DNA of 64,000 nt from Chryseobacterium sp. MEBOG06 (GCF_021869765.1 NZ_CP084580.1:1612001-1676000); one strand, 5' to 3'; shown: positions 33,886 through 45,189, counted from the stretch's first letter. The notes: generated by a model from the sequence alone, not told the origin. Program-made: numbers and translations.

Positions 33886-35225
33886 GATTTTTTGTTTTTA
33901 TCGTTAAACTGAGCGTCGGTAGGGTCGTAAAGTTTGGGAACCATTTGAATCTGTCTCTTTAAAAGGAAAACCAGGATCAATGATAATGAGATGAAAATAG
34001 CCGTAAAAAAGTAGAATGAATACTGTATTCCCGGCATGGGAGTCACGGCATCTATTGTTCTCATAATTCCGTAGATAATCCATGGTTGTCTCCCCACTTC
34101 AGTAACTGTCCATCCGGCTTCCAGTGCAATATACCCAAAAGGAGTTGCTATCAAGAATGTTTTTAATAACCATTTTTTAGTAAGCCATTCTTTTTTGAAA
34201 AAGAAAGCATATAAGTAAACCACGCCAATAAATATCATCACCATTCCAAAGAAGATCATTATCTGAAAAGCATAATGGGTAACGGCAATAGGAGGCCATT
34301 CATCTTTTGGAAAGTCCTTGAGTCCCTTTACTTCAGCATTAAAATCATTGCTCACTAAAAAGCTTAATACTTTTGGAATTTTAATGGCATATTTGATCTC
34401 CTCTTTTTCCTCATCAGGAATTCCGCCAATCACAAATGCAGCCCCTTTTTCCGTCTCGAAATGAGCCTCCATTGCGGCAAGCTTAATAGGTTGTCTTTCT
34501 GCTACTGATTTGGCAGCAATATCACCGCTTAAAGGGGCTCCAAATGCTCCGATAAGGGCAAATCCAACGGCAATTCTAAAAGCTTTGGTATGAAATTCAA
34601 CATTTCTTTTTCGCATAATCATAAAAGCATGAACTCCGGCCACTGCAAATCCGGTCGCACAGAAGGCTGCCACAGTCATATGAAGAGCCTGAGGAAACCA
34701 TGCATCATTGAGCATTGCTTTTATAGGGTCTATATTAAGGTATTGTCCATTGATATAATCAAATCCGGTAGGTGAGTTCATCCAGGAATTGGCAGCCACC
34801 ACCAGAATTCCTGATGCCAGGCCGCTTACTCCAACCAGGAAGCCGCAAAACCAGTGGAACCATTTATTAAATTTTTCCCATCCATATAAAAAGAATCCGA
34901 TAGCAATTGCCTCAATGAAAAAGGCTGTCCCTTCTAAGGAAAACGGCATCCCGAATATAGGACCGGCATGTTTCATAAAACCGGGCCATAGCAGTCCCAA
35001 TTCAAATGAAAGCATTGTTCCGGAAACAGCCCCTGTTGCAAATAGAATGGCTACCCCTTTGCTCCAGGCTTTTGTAAGTCCTTTATATACTTCGTTGTTG
35101 GTTTTTAAGTATTTCCAATGGGCAAAAGCCATTAGAAAAGGCATCACCATTCCCACACAGGAGAATATGATATGGAAGCCCAGAGAAAGCGCCATCTGGG
35201 CGCGGGCAGCTATAAAATCATCCAT
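33882..35225 (-). CDS. cydA: Cytochrome bd ubiquinol oxidase subunit I
   Basis: A 447-residue protein. The start FIAARAQMALSLGFHIIFSCVGMVMPFLM carries the haem-ligand histidine. The GRQPWIIYGIMRT block near residue 380 is diagnostic of CydA, and GTMLSFELGLLWPGFMKHAGPIFGMPFSLEGTAFFIEAIAIGFFLYGWEKF supplies the family core. The length indicates the short Q-loop class rather than the long E. coli type. No small CydX-like subunit is visible nearby. It probably shares a promoter with cydB and the ClbS-like gene. Confidence 0.95.
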   Translation of the reverse strand: MDDFIAARAQMALSLGFHIIFSCVGMVMPFLMAFAHWKYLKTNNEVYKGLTKAWSKGVAILFATGAVSGTMLSFELGLLWPGFMKHAGPIFGMPFSLEGTAFFIEAIAIGFFLYGWEKFNKWFHWFCGFLVGVSGLASGILVVAANSWMNSPTGFDYINGQYLNIDPIKAMLNDAWFPQALHMTVAAFCATGFAVAGVHAFMIMRKRNVEFHTKAFRIAVGFALIGAFGAPLSGDIAAKSVAERQPIKLAAMEAHFETEKGAAFVIGGIPDEEKEEIKYAIKIPKVLSFLVSNDFNAEVKGLKDFPKDEWPPIAVTHYAFQIMIFFGMVMIFIGVVYLYAFFFKKEWLTKKWLLKTFLIATPFGYIALEAGWTVTEVGRQPWIIYGIMRTIDAVTPMPGIQYSFYFFTAIFISLSLILVFLLKRQIQMVPKLYDPTDAQFNDKNKKS

Positions 35226-35365
35226 AATATCAACTTTTCAGTAAATAAATTTACGCATAAATTATTGATGTTGGGTATGATTTAAAACAGTTGTTATTTC
35301 AGCAATACATTTTAATTTTGAATCTTTTATTGGTTACCTACTCCTTATGTTTTCCTAAACAAAAG

Positions 35366-35413
35366 CTCTACATTTTTTTCACTTTTATACCCCGAAAAAA
35401 AATATCATCTTTG
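35366..35413 (+). promoter_or_regulatory. Promoter block similar to the one before gyrB
   Basis: The stretch ctctacatttttttcac...taccccgaaaaaaa ends in CATCTTTG (35406-35413), one base from the -7 consensus. A close copy of the same blocks lies at 36690-36748 before gyrB. Confidence 0.5.
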
Positions 35414-35439
35414 CAGGAATTTTGATTAAATTATCAACC

Positions 35440-36627
35440 ATGAAATTTTTAAATAAGGGCGTTTTTATTATTTTTTTTCTATTTTACTCGTATTCTTTTA
35501 CTCAGTATAGAAACGGATTGAAGGGAATTTATATGCCCCAGGGAGAACAAGTCAATCTTCCGGCAGAATATAACTTTTTTATAGATGAAGGACGCAGAAT
35601 CGCGGGTGAGGTATTTTACCAGAATCTTCAACGTTCCAGTGGAAGAGACAGTAGTTTTAATTCATTGGAACTTATTTTTTTTGAAAACAGAAAATATGAT
35701 TTTCTGAATACTGGATTTGTGCTGGTTCCACAAATGAACAGCAAGCTGATGGGAAAGAATATTTCCACGGTTACGGTCCGAAATAACAATACATGGAAAA
35801 TGGCTTTTGGAACAGTAGACTTTGCTACTTACAATCCCCGAAATAATGTTGCCAATTTCCTGTACATGGTTATTTGTTGGAACATGACGAACGAACAGGT
35901 TCTTGCTCATTTTTTAAATAGGATGGATACTCCAGCAAACAGTAGGATTTCAAAATATGTTCAGTTGATCAGGGATATTAACAAGGCGAACAAAATTAAT
36001 GTAGGAGAAAAGATTGATGAATTTGCACCTGGGCTGTTAACCAGATTATGTAAAGATATTAATGCCCAGACTTTGGGTGACGAATGTACATTGGCTCTTT
36101 ATAAAGCTTATATTGAAGATAAGGATGAAAATGTAACAAGACAGAATATTGACCGTTTCTTTAGATCATTGGGTAACCTATCTCTGCAGAATATGACCAA
36201 TGATTATGTTCTTCCAAGAGGAGATCTGAATATGATGAATAAAGACATAAAACTGGTCTTGCCTAATGAATTTTTTTATGCAAAAAAGAAGAACGACCAA
36301 TCTGATGTTTCTTTTTTTATCGAAAAAATTGAACAGAACTTAACTTATGATTTTGATGGGAAAACCTATGTTCTTATATTTAAAGTAACGCCCCATATTG
36401 ACAGCATGTCTTCAGACTTTAATTTTTTAGGAGAATATTATAATACGCTTAAAGGAAAACAGCAAGTTGAAAATATCGAGGTGAAAAAAAATGAAATTAA
36501 TTATTTTGAATTTTTTCTATATCCGGATAGGATGGAAGTACAGGTAAATCTTACCAAGAAAGAAAATAGATTCAGCTATGGTTATAAATTGAAAAATATA
36601 TTTAAAATTAAAAAGAATAATCCATAG
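35440..36627 (+). CDS. Hypothetical exported protein
   Basis: A 395-residue protein with a signal sequence (FIIFFLFYSYSFTQ). The start is the ATG at 35440; an in-frame TTG at 35422 falls within nine bases of the putative -7 element. The body is mixed alpha/beta without a motif I recognise. One stretch (LLTRLCKDINAQTLGDECTLALYKAYIEDKDENVTRQNIDRFFRSLGNL) is helical, and the C-terminal part is strand-rich with many lysines. It is a single gene between promoter and terminator, and unknown in function. Confidence 0.7.
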   Translation: MKFLNKGVFIIFFLFYSYSFTQYRNGLKGIYMPQGEQVNLPAEYNFFIDEGRRIAGEVFYQNLQRSSGRDSSFNSLELIFFENRKYDFLNTGFVLVPQMNSKLMGKNISTVTVRNNNTWKMAFGTVDFATYNPRNNVANFLYMVICWNMTNEQVLAHFLNRMDTPANSRISKYVQLIRDINKANKINVGEKIDEFAPGLLTRLCKDINAQTLGDECTLALYKAYIEDKDENVTRQNIDRFFRSLGNLSLQNMTNDYVLPRGDLNMMNKDIKLVLPNEFFYAKKKNDQSDVSFFIEKIEQNLTYDFDGKTYVLIFKVTPHIDSMSSDFNFLGEYYNTLKGKQQVENIEVKKNEINYFEFFLYPDRMEVQVNLTKKENRFSYGYKLKNIFKIKKNNP

Positions 36628-36640
36628 ATCTATAGATATG

Positions 36641-36689
36641 AGTTAAAAAGAAAAACGAGCAGAAAAAGTCTGCTCGTTTTTCTTTTTAA

Positions 36690-36691
<2 letters not shown>
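36641..36691 (+). terminator. Long rho-independent terminator before gyrB
   Basis: A 22-bp perfect stem, 36641-36662 with 36670-36691. It is A-rich on the left and T-rich on the right, so it can end transcription on either strand. Confidence 0.85.
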
Positions 36692-38719
<2,028 letters not shown>

Positions 38720-38737
38720 TCGTTTTTAAAAAATAGT

Positions 38738-38770
38738 AAAAAAGCTTCTAATTATTTAGAAGCTTTTTTT
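38738..38770 (+). terminator. Rho-independent terminator of gyrB
   Basis: A 14-bp stem, AAAAAAGCTTCTAA (38738-38751) with TTAGAAGCTTTTTT (38756-38769). Confidence 0.92.
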
Positions 38771-38797
38771 ATATTTGGATAAACTAAAATTAATAAT

Positions 38798-39220
38798 ATG
38801 TTAACTCTTTTACAAACAGCTTCTTATGAAGGAGCAGATGCAGTTTCCGGCGCAGCAGCTGCAGGATTAGGAATTGGAACAATGTTTATGGGATTGGTAT
38901 TCTATATATTCTATGGATACTGTATGTATAAAATTTTCAAAAAAGCTGGGAGGGAAGATGCCTGGGCAGCTTTTATTCCAATCTATAATACAATAGTATT
39001 GCTGGATATTGTAAAGAAGCCTCTATGGTGGATTATTTTATTCTGCATCCCTTTGGTTAATATTTATGCATGTTGGGTAGTCTATGACAGGCTTGCTAAA
39101 GGTTTTGCAAAAGAAACTCCTTTGTACACCATCCTTATACTTTTCTTTGGATTTATTTTTATTCCTGTACTTGGACTGGGGAGTGATCCTTATGACAGTA
39201 AGAGAATTCCAAATGATTAA
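38798..39220 (+). CDS. DUF5684-family membrane protein
   Basis: A 140-residue protein with three membrane segments (GIGTMFMGLVFYIFYGYCMYKIF, WWIILFCIPLVNIYACWVVY, LYTILILFFGFIFIPVLGLG). The first loop holds AGREDAWAAFIPIYNTIVLLDIV, the pattern of DUF5684 proteins, which often precede or resemble the membrane part of signal peptidase I-like genes. The function is not known. It is a single gene between two terminators. Confidence 0.75.
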   Translation: MLTLLQTASYEGADAVSGAAAAGLGIGTMFMGLVFYIFYGYCMYKIFKKAGREDAWAAFIPIYNTIVLLDIVKKPLWWIILFCIPLVNIYACWVVYDRLAKGFAKETPLYTILILFFGFIFIPVLGLGSDPYDSKRIPND

Positions 39221-39235
39221 AGAAATAGAAATGAT

Positions 39236-39267
39236 AAAAAAAGACCTCAGAGATGAGGTCTTTTTTT
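39236..39267 (+). terminator. Rho-independent terminator of the DUF5684 gene
   Basis: A perfect 14-bp stem, 39236-39249 with 39254-39267, ending in a run of T residues. Confidence 0.92.
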
Positions 39268-39384
39268 ATGCGTAAATACTTTTTTTAATAATGTATACGC
39301 TTGTTTAATAGTGTTTTGTGATATTGTTTTATATTATTTTAACAACTATTAAGATTTTCTTATGTTTGCATAATTTTAATAACC

Positions 39385-39486
39385 ATGATGAAAATACCAT
39401 TTCCAGAAGCTCTTTCTGCTTCAATTTACTTTACACCACCATATTCAATGGTTGTTATTATTCGTAACTTAAAAATAGCAAACTGA
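39385..39486 (+). CDS. Possible small peptide upstream of the DUF3857 genes
   Basis: A 33-codon frame starting MMKIPFPEALSASIYFTPPY and ending at TGA 39484-39486. An exact -7 element (TATGTTTG, 39361-39368) lies 16 bp before its ATG, and its stop is 40 bp before the next gene, so it would be the first reading frame on that transcript. It could be a regulatory upstream frame or a small membrane peptide. The evidence is position alone; codon statistics are too short to decide. Confidence 0.3.
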   Translation: MMKIPFPEALSASIYFTPPYSMVVIIRNLKIAN

Positions 39487-39526
39487 ATTTTAACAATTTA
39501 TTATTTCGTAAAAAATAACAATCAAG

Positions 39527-41416
39527 ATGAAAATTTTAATTTTAGGGGCTCTTTCAACAGCCTCGATATATTTCGCACAGATCTATCCGGCTTCTTCAAT
39601 TCCTGAAAATTTAAAGAAAAATGCTGATGTTGTCATCAGAAAAAACTTTACAACTGTTCAGATTAATAAAATTGATGAGATCAGATATCAGTATAACAGA
39701 ATAATGACGGTTATCAATAAAGATGGAGATTCAAAAGCAGCAATATATATACCTTATCAAAAAGGGGATAATATTTCAAATGTAAAAGTAACAATATACG
39801 ATGAAGCAGGGAAAAAAGTGAAGAGCTTTTCAAAGTCTGATTTTAGTGATTTTGCCAATAATCCTCAGGGAATATTTTATTCTGATAATAGGGTCTTAGC
39901 ATTACCCTATACTTCAGCATATTATCCCTATACAGTAGATTTTTCATATGAGCTTACGGATGAAAATACTGTTTTTATTCCAGATTTTATACCTTTTTCA
40001 TCTAATAATGTTTCTTTGGAAGAAAGTCAGTTGAAAATAATTAATAAATCAGGAATTGAGCTTAAAACTAAAAGCTATCCTTCAAAATATAATTATGCTT
40101 CAGTGATAGAAAGTGACAACGGAGCTGAGAAGACATATACTTTTAAAAATGTTCCGGCCATTGATGATGCACTGATGGTACCAGAGCCTGTAAAGATATT
40201 GCCTAAGATGGGCTTTTCTCTGGTACAGTTCAATCTGGCAGGAAAAAAAGGTACTTTAAATAACTGGAAAGATTTCGGGGTTTGGTATTACAATAATCTG
40301 GTAGAGCCGGTTGCTGTTTCTACACCTGCCATTAAATCTGAAATTGCTGCTTTGAAATTAGAGGGATCAACAGAAGATAAGGTGAAAAAGCTTTATCAGT
40401 ATATGCAGTCTAAAACCCGTTATATATTTGTAGGGCTGGGGATAGGCGGTTGGCTTCCTATGTTGCCGGATGAAGTGAATAAAAAAGGATATGGTGACTG
40501 CAAAGGACTTACCAATTACATGAAAACACTTTTGAATGAGGCAGGTATTCCATCTAATTATTGCATCATCAACTCCAGTTCATCACAGGTCTCTTTTGAT
40601 CCTGATTTTCCTTCGATGGGAGGGAATCACGCTATTCTGATGATCCCTACAGAAAAAGGAAACATCTGGCTTGAAAACACCTCTCAACAGATTGCTTTTA
40701 ACCATCTGAGCTACAGTACAACCGATAGAAATGTGCTTGCTGTAACCTCTAAAGGAATCGAGATTATTAATACACCAGCCTATAAGGCTGAAGAAAATAG
40801 GGAAAAGCAGGTGTTAAAGATCAACCTTAATGAAGATAACAGTATCACAGGAGAGGGGAGCTTTTTTTATACAGGAAGTCAGTATGATTATAATTTAGGA
40901 TTTGTAAATCTTAACCCTAAAGAGAAAAACGATGCCCTGAAAAGCAGGCTGAGTATCTTAAACTTTGAAAAAGTTGAAATGAAAAACTTTGTCAATGACA
41001 GAGATAAAGCAGTTATCACCTATGATATCGACTTTAAAACCAATAATTTTTCTAAAAAAGCAGGAAACAGTCTTCTGTTCAGAGCTGTTCCTATTTTTTC
41101 AGATAATGTATATAAAACTGATGAAAACCGTGAGCTTCCTTTTGAAGTAAGACAGTCTTTTGAAGATGATTATGACATCGCCTTTAGTCTTCCTAAGGGA
41201 TACCGAATAGATGAAACTCCTGCAGATTCGAATCTGACTTCTGAATTTGGGTATTATAAAATAAGTTTTGTAAAAAGTGATGATCAGGTAAAAGTGATAA
41301 GAAAAATACAGATCAATAAAGGAATTTATTCAAAAGAAAAATACAATGATTATGTAAGTTTCAGAAAGAAGATCATGAATATGGACAACTCAAAAATCTT
41401 AATTACAAAAATATGA
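39527..41416 (+). CDS. DUF3857/transglutaminase-like exported protein, catalytic residues present
   Basis: A 629-residue protein with a signal sequence ending near YFAQ. Residues 40-200 are the DUF3857 domain (VVIRKNFTTVQINKIDEIRYQYNRIMTVINKDGD). About 270-370 is a transglutaminase-like core with the nucleophile in GYGDCKGLTNYMKTLLNEAGI and the histidine in MGGNHAILMIP. A DUF3858-like beta domain ends the protein. Such proteins are common in Bacteroidota and are thought to act in the periplasm; the substrate is unknown. The stop overlaps the start of the next gene (ATGA). Confidence 0.85.
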   Translation: MKILILGALSTASIYFAQIYPASSIPENLKKNADVVIRKNFTTVQINKIDEIRYQYNRIMTVINKDGDSKAAIYIPYQKGDNISNVKVTIYDEAGKKVKSFSKSDFSDFANNPQGIFYSDNRVLALPYTSAYYPYTVDFSYELTDENTVFIPDFIPFSSNNVSLEESQLKIINKSGIELKTKSYPSKYNYASVIESDNGAEKTYTFKNVPAIDDALMVPEPVKILPKMGFSLVQFNLAGKKGTLNNWKDFGVWYYNNLVEPVAVSTPAIKSEIAALKLEGSTEDKVKKLYQYMQSKTRYIFVGLGIGGWLPMLPDEVNKKGYGDCKGLTNYMKTLLNEAGIPSNYCIINSSSSQVSFDPDFPSMGGNHAILMIPTEKGNIWLENTSQQIAFNHLSYSTTDRNVLAVTSKGIEIINTPAYKAEENREKQVLKINLNEDNSITGEGSFFYTGSQYDYNLGFVNLNPKEKNDALKSRLSILNFEKVEMKNFVNDRDKAVITYDIDFKTNNFSKKAGNSLLFRAVPIFSDNVYKTDENRELPFEVRQSFEDDYDIAFSLPKGYRIDETPADSNLTSEFGYYKISFVKSDDQVKVIRKIQINKGIYSKEKYNDYVSFRKKIMNMDNSKILITKI

Positions 41417-43350
41417 ATATGAAAAAAATAATAGTATTAGTCTTATGTTCTGCAAATGCAATACTGATTAATGCACAAAAATACCAGTTTCTAAACCCTC
41501 CAAAATTTAACGATGCAGATTTATCTAAAGTAAAATCACTTCTGGATGAAAATGCACCTGCAGAAATTCTGTATAAATCCATGTATTTTATGGTGGATAC
41601 TTCTACAGGGAACCTGAGCAAAAAATATTTTTACAGAGTAAAGATTTATGATAAAGATAAGGCAGAAGAATGGTTGAATCTTGAAATTCCTCTTTATAGC
41701 TCAAACGGCAGCAGGGAAACCTTAGGGAAATTCAAAGCTTTTACCTATAATCTGGAAAACGGAAATGTTGTTCCTGTGAAAGTGGAAAAAAGTTCGCAGT
41801 ATAAAAGTAAAGAGAGCAAATATGTTACAGTGACTAAATTTGCTTTTCCCAGTGTGAAAAACGGTTCGGTTCTGGAATATCAGTATGAAATAACATCTCC
41901 ATTTTTATTCGCTATTCCGGAAATGTTGATAGAGTCTGATACCCCTTCCCTGATTACAGAATACGTTTTGGACGCTCCCCTTAATATTGCTTATAACATA
42001 AATTACACAGGAAGTATAGCTCCAAAATACAGGGAAGTCGAAGAAAGGAACTTATATGGTACCCAGTGCAAAACGTTTAGATTTGGCTATGAAAATCTTA
42101 AAGGATTTAAAACTGAAAAGTGGGTGAGGAATGATAATAATTTCCGTACAAAAATCAGTGCTGAATTGAACTCAACCAATTTTAGAGAGCTTAAGCTATA
42201 TTCATCTTCATGGGATCAGATCAGCAAAAGACTCTATGAGAATGAAGAGTTTGGAGGAGAACTTAAAAAAACGAAACTAGCCAAAGAAAATATCCCTGCA
42301 GGAGTGTTGGACATGAAAACGGAGCTTGAAAAAGCCAATGCTATTTTTTCATTTGTTCAAAAGACATTTAAGTGGAATAAAGACAGAGGAATTTATACAG
42401 AAGACGGTATAAAAAAAATGCTGGAAACCAAAGTAGGAAATGCCGCGGAAATTAACCTATTCCTCGTAATGATGCTTCGCGAAGCAGGGATAAATGCCAA
42501 TCCGCTTATTATATCTACAGTGAACAACGGGTTGATCAATCTGATATCACCTAATGTTTCTAATATGAATTTTGTGTTGGCAGCTTTAGAAATTGAAGGA
42601 AAACAGCATATCTATGATGCAACAGTTAAGCAATCTTCTTTGGATGAAGTTCCATTGAGAAACTGGAATCAGTATGGGGTGCTGGTGACGAAAAATAAAG
42701 CAATGCCAATTGAAATGGCCAATATTAAAGTAAGTAATACTTTCCTTACTGCTGAAGCTAAGATCAATGAAGACGGAAGTGTTTCGGGAACATATTCAGA
42801 TCGTGATACCGGCGCTTTTGCAATGTATGCTAAAGATAGTTACGATGATAATCCTGAAAAGTATAAGAAAGTGTACAAGGATAATTTCGCCATAGATTTT
42901 ACAGAAATTGATTCAAAAGTTTTGGAAAATGGAGCATTTGAAAGTAAAATGAAATTTTCTTCAACGAATTTGATTGATCATGTAGGTAAAAAAATGATCA
43001 TCAATCCTATGTTGTTTTTAAATAAAAACTCCAATGAATTTGATCAGACGGAAGCAAGGAAATTTCCTATCGATTTTGGAGCGCCAACCACCAAAGTCAA
43101 AAAGGTTATTCTTGAAATTCCAGAAGGATATACCATTGAAGAAATGCCAAAAGAAAAAAAGATAGTAACCGAAGACAAAGAGATAGAATATACTTATTAC
43201 GTTGAGAAGAAAGAAAATAAACTGGAAGTCACTTCTACTATGAAAGTGGCAAGTGCAGATTATCCAAAAGAATATTACTCAGCATTTAAACAAATCTGGG
43301 GCGTTGCTTCAAAATTCGAAAACCAGGTTATCAGTTTAATCAAAAAATAA
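41413..43350 (+). CDS. DUF3857/transglutaminase-like exported protein lacking the catalytic Cys
   Basis: A 645-residue paralogue of the preceding gene with the same plan: signal sequence (cleavage near INAQK), DUF3857 domain, transglutaminase fold, beta-rich end. At the nucleophile position it reads KVGNAAEINLFLVMMLREAGI, with Ala where the active enzyme has Cys, and the later histidine segment reads NVSNMNFVLAALEI. It therefore looks like a pseudoenzyme, perhaps a partner or regulator of the first protein. The ATG at 41413 overlaps the previous stop; Met at codon 3 is an alternative start. Confidence 0.82.
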   Translation: MNMKKIIVLVLCSANAILINAQKYQFLNPPKFNDADLSKVKSLLDENAPAEILYKSMYFMVDTSTGNLSKKYFYRVKIYDKDKAEEWLNLEIPLYSSNGSRETLGKFKAFTYNLENGNVVPVKVEKSSQYKSKESKYVTVTKFAFPSVKNGSVLEYQYEITSPFLFAIPEMLIESDTPSLITEYVLDAPLNIAYNINYTGSIAPKYREVEERNLYGTQCKTFRFGYENLKGFKTEKWVRNDNNFRTKISAELNSTNFRELKLYSSSWDQISKRLYENEEFGGELKKTKLAKENIPAGVLDMKTELEKANAIFSFVQKTFKWNKDRGIYTEDGIKKMLETKVGNAAEINLFLVMMLREAGINANPLIISTVNNGLINLISPNVSNMNFVLAALEIEGKQHIYDATVKQSSLDEVPLRNWNQYGVLVTKNKAMPIEMANIKVSNTFLTAEAKINEDGSVSGTYSDRDTGAFAMYAKDSYDDNPEKYKKVYKDNFAIDFTEIDSKVLENGAFESKMKFSSTNLIDHVGKKMIINPMLFLNKNSNEFDQTEARKFPIDFGAPTTKVKKVILEIPEGYTIEEMPKEKKIVTEDKEIEYTYYVEKKENKLEVTSTMKVASADYPKEYYSAFKQIWGVASKFENQVISLIKK

Positions 43351-43390
43351 TTGATCTGCTAAAAGGATTACCCTTAAAAATATTTTTATA

Positions 43391-43417
43391 AAACCATTCA
43401 TCTTTTGAATGGTTTTT
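43391..43417 (+). terminator. Rho-independent terminator of the DUF3857 pair
   Basis: A 10-bp stem, AAACCATTCA (43391-43400) with TGAATGGTTT (43406-43415), followed by T residues. Confidence 0.88.
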
Positions 43418-43432
43418 GTATTAATATAGAAA

Positions 43433-44269
43433 ATGAGAATTATGAAAAATACTATTGCTGTCTTAGCATTGTCTTCATTCTTAGCTTTTACAGCCTGTAA
43501 AAAAGGAGAAGCGAAAGGGGAGAAAATAGAAAAAGCAGAACAGAGGCCGTCAGAAAACTTTGTGGTAGATTCCGTAAAGGTGAATGAATCCGTTAAAATT
43601 ACAGACTCATTAAAACTTTCTTATACATCAAAACTATTGGTTCTTCCTTCTTTAAAAGACAAAAAGTTATTAGACAGTATTTATTTCCAGAATGAAAAGA
43701 TTAAAGATTTTTCCAAAAGTGGACTTCAAAGCTATCTGGAAAATGAGAAAAACAGCTATTTCAAATCTATGAAAGAGGATAATAAAGACTGGTACTCAGA
43801 TATTACCTCTGCTCAGGAGTGGTATTCGAGTTCTTACATGAATCTGATATCCAATACTAACGGATATATGCATATTCGATACACAGGAAGCAGCTACGAA
43901 GGAGGCGCACATGATAATTATGGATTTTCAGAAAGGGTTTTTGACCTTAAAAACAGTAAAAAACTTGAACTCAAGGATATTACTTCAATGCCTAAAAATA
44001 AAATTGAAGCTATTCTGATGAAGAATATCAATAAGATTAACAGTGGCACAACGGATGGTGACGGAGAAGTGAAAAATTCTGAAATGCTTTTGGTAGATAA
44101 AATCCCCGCTTCTGATAATTTTTATTTTGATGAAAAGAATCTCTATTTTCATTACAGCCCCTACGAAATTGCAGCTTTTGCCGCAGGAGATATTACAATT
44201 CCGGTTTCATGGGAGGAATTAAATGGGACATTAAATGCCGAATTTAAAGAAAGAATGAAAATTAAGTAA
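43433..44269 (+). CDS. DUF3298 (RsiV-like) lipoprotein
   Basis: A 278-residue lipoprotein (lipobox FTAC; Met at codon 4 is an equally good start). After a charged linker it holds a PdaC/DUF4163-like region with NTNGYMHIRYTGSSYEGGAHDNYGFSERVFDLKNSKKLELKDI, then the DUF3298 end FYFDEKNLYFHYSPYEIAAFAAGDITIPVSWEELN. These domains occur in the lysozyme-sensing anti-sigma factor RsiV and many free-standing lipoproteins. No sigma factor is adjacent, so a signalling role is not supported. A terminator at 44273 follows. Confidence 0.82.
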   Translation: MRIMKNTIAVLALSSFLAFTACKKGEAKGEKIEKAEQRPSENFVVDSVKVNESVKITDSLKLSYTSKLLVLPSLKDKKLLDSIYFQNEKIKDFSKSGLQSYLENEKNSYFKSMKEDNKDWYSDITSAQEWYSSSYMNLISNTNGYMHIRYTGSSYEGGAHDNYGFSERVFDLKNSKKLELKDITSMPKNKIEAILMKNINKINSGTTDGDGEVKNSEMLLVDKIPASDNFYFDEKNLYFHYSPYEIAAFAAGDITIPVSWEELNGTLNAEFKERMKIK

Positions 44270-44272
44270 ATT

Positions 44273-44306
44273 AATGCTTCCAGTTCAGGAAGCATTTTCT
44301 ATTTTT
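44273..44306 (+). terminator. Rho-independent terminator of the DUF3298 gene
   Basis: AATGCTTCC (44273-44281) pairs with GGAAGCATT (44288-44296), then a T-rich run. The ATG at 44274 lies inside this hairpin, which argues against it as a start for the lipid kinase. Confidence 0.82.
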
Positions 44307-44312
44307 GCGGTG

Positions 44313-45164
44313 ATGAACAAAGTAGCTTTTATTATCAATCCTTTTTCCGCCAAAAAAAACTATCAGCCGTTTTTGAACGAGCTTATATCTAAGGTTGGAG
44401 ATCCCCTGTATTATGTCTCAGAATCTATTTTGGGAACAGATGAATTTATTCAGACTCACTTTGAGAATGTAGATATTTTTGTAGCTATAGGTGGAGATGG
44501 TACAATCTCTACTGTGGCCAAGAATCTGATTAATACAGAAAAAATTCTGGCTATTTTTCCGGCAGGTTCAGGAAATGGATTTTCTAACGAAACCCGTTTC
44601 AGTAAAAATCTTGATGAGCTTTTAGAAAAGATAAAAGCAAAGAAATCCAGAAAGATTGATACATTTACTGTCAATGACAGGCTTTCTATTAATGTATCAG
44701 GAACAGGGTTTGATGGTAAGGTAGTTAAGGAATTTGAAAAAACAACCCGTGGATTCAAAAATTATATTAAAGTTTCCCTGAAAACCTTTTTCAATTATAA
44801 ACCGATCAAGGTGAAGTTCTTTGATGAAAAATATGAACAGTATAACGGGAGATACCTTATGCTGAATATTGCCAATACCCGCCAGTTTGGTAACAATGCC
44901 TATATTGCTCCGAAAGCGAGTAAAAGTGACGGTCTTGTAGATATGGTTCTGGTAAAAAAATTCCCTTTAACCTATTCTGCACTTTTTGCTTTCAGAATGT
45001 TTACCAAAAGATTGAAAGACGATGAATATGTAACCTATCTTCCGGTTTCCGAGATTTCATTTAAAGTAAATACCAAAAACTGGCATCTTGATGGTGAATT
45101 TAATAAAATAGAATCACCTATTCATGTAAAAGTACAGCCTTCAAGTTTGAATATCCTGATTTAA
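44313..45164 (+). CDS. Diacylglycerol/lipid kinase family protein (YegS/BmrU-like)
   Basis: A 283-residue protein from ATG 44313. VAFIINPFSAKKNYQPFLNEL opens the fold, FVAIGGDGTISTVAKNLIN is the nucleotide-binding GGDGT motif, and ILAIFPAGSGNGFSNET and the late HLDGEF complete the DAGK catalytic domain. It phosphorylates a lipid alcohol, identity unknown. A -7 element (TATTTTTG, 44300-44307) stands so close to the ATG that the message may have almost no leader. An ATG at 44274 in the same frame is inside the upstream terminator. Confidence 0.9.
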   Translation: MNKVAFIINPFSAKKNYQPFLNELISKVGDPLYYVSESILGTDEFIQTHFENVDIFVAIGGDGTISTVAKNLINTEKILAIFPAGSGNGFSNETRFSKNLDELLEKIKAKKSRKIDTFTVNDRLSINVSGTGFDGKVVKEFEKTTRGFKNYIKVSLKTFFNYKPIKVKFFDEKYEQYNGRYLMLNIANTRQFGNNAYIAPKASKSDGLVDMVLVKKFPLTYSALFAFRMFTKRLKDDEYVTYLPVSEISFKVNTKNWHLDGEFNKIESPIHVKVQPSSLNILI

Positions 45165-45189
45165 ATTGGATAGGTTCTAATCCCAGCTA

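Larger units (their letters stand above)
39221..39526. other. Intergenic region before the DUF3857 pair
   Basis: 306 bp containing the terminator at 39236-39267, a promoter element at 39361-39368 and a possible 33-codon reading frame at 39385-39486. An inverted pair, aataacca near 39378 and tggttgttatt near 39447, may fold. Confidence 0.55.

Noticed and set aside
43433..44269. Anti-sigma factor (RsiV) function
   Set aside because: The domain is similar, but no sigma factor gene is adjacent and it is a lipoprotein without a cytoplasmic anti-sigma part.
44274..44312. ATG start for the lipid kinase at 44274
   Set aside because: It is inside a terminator hairpin and adds residues not seen in the family.
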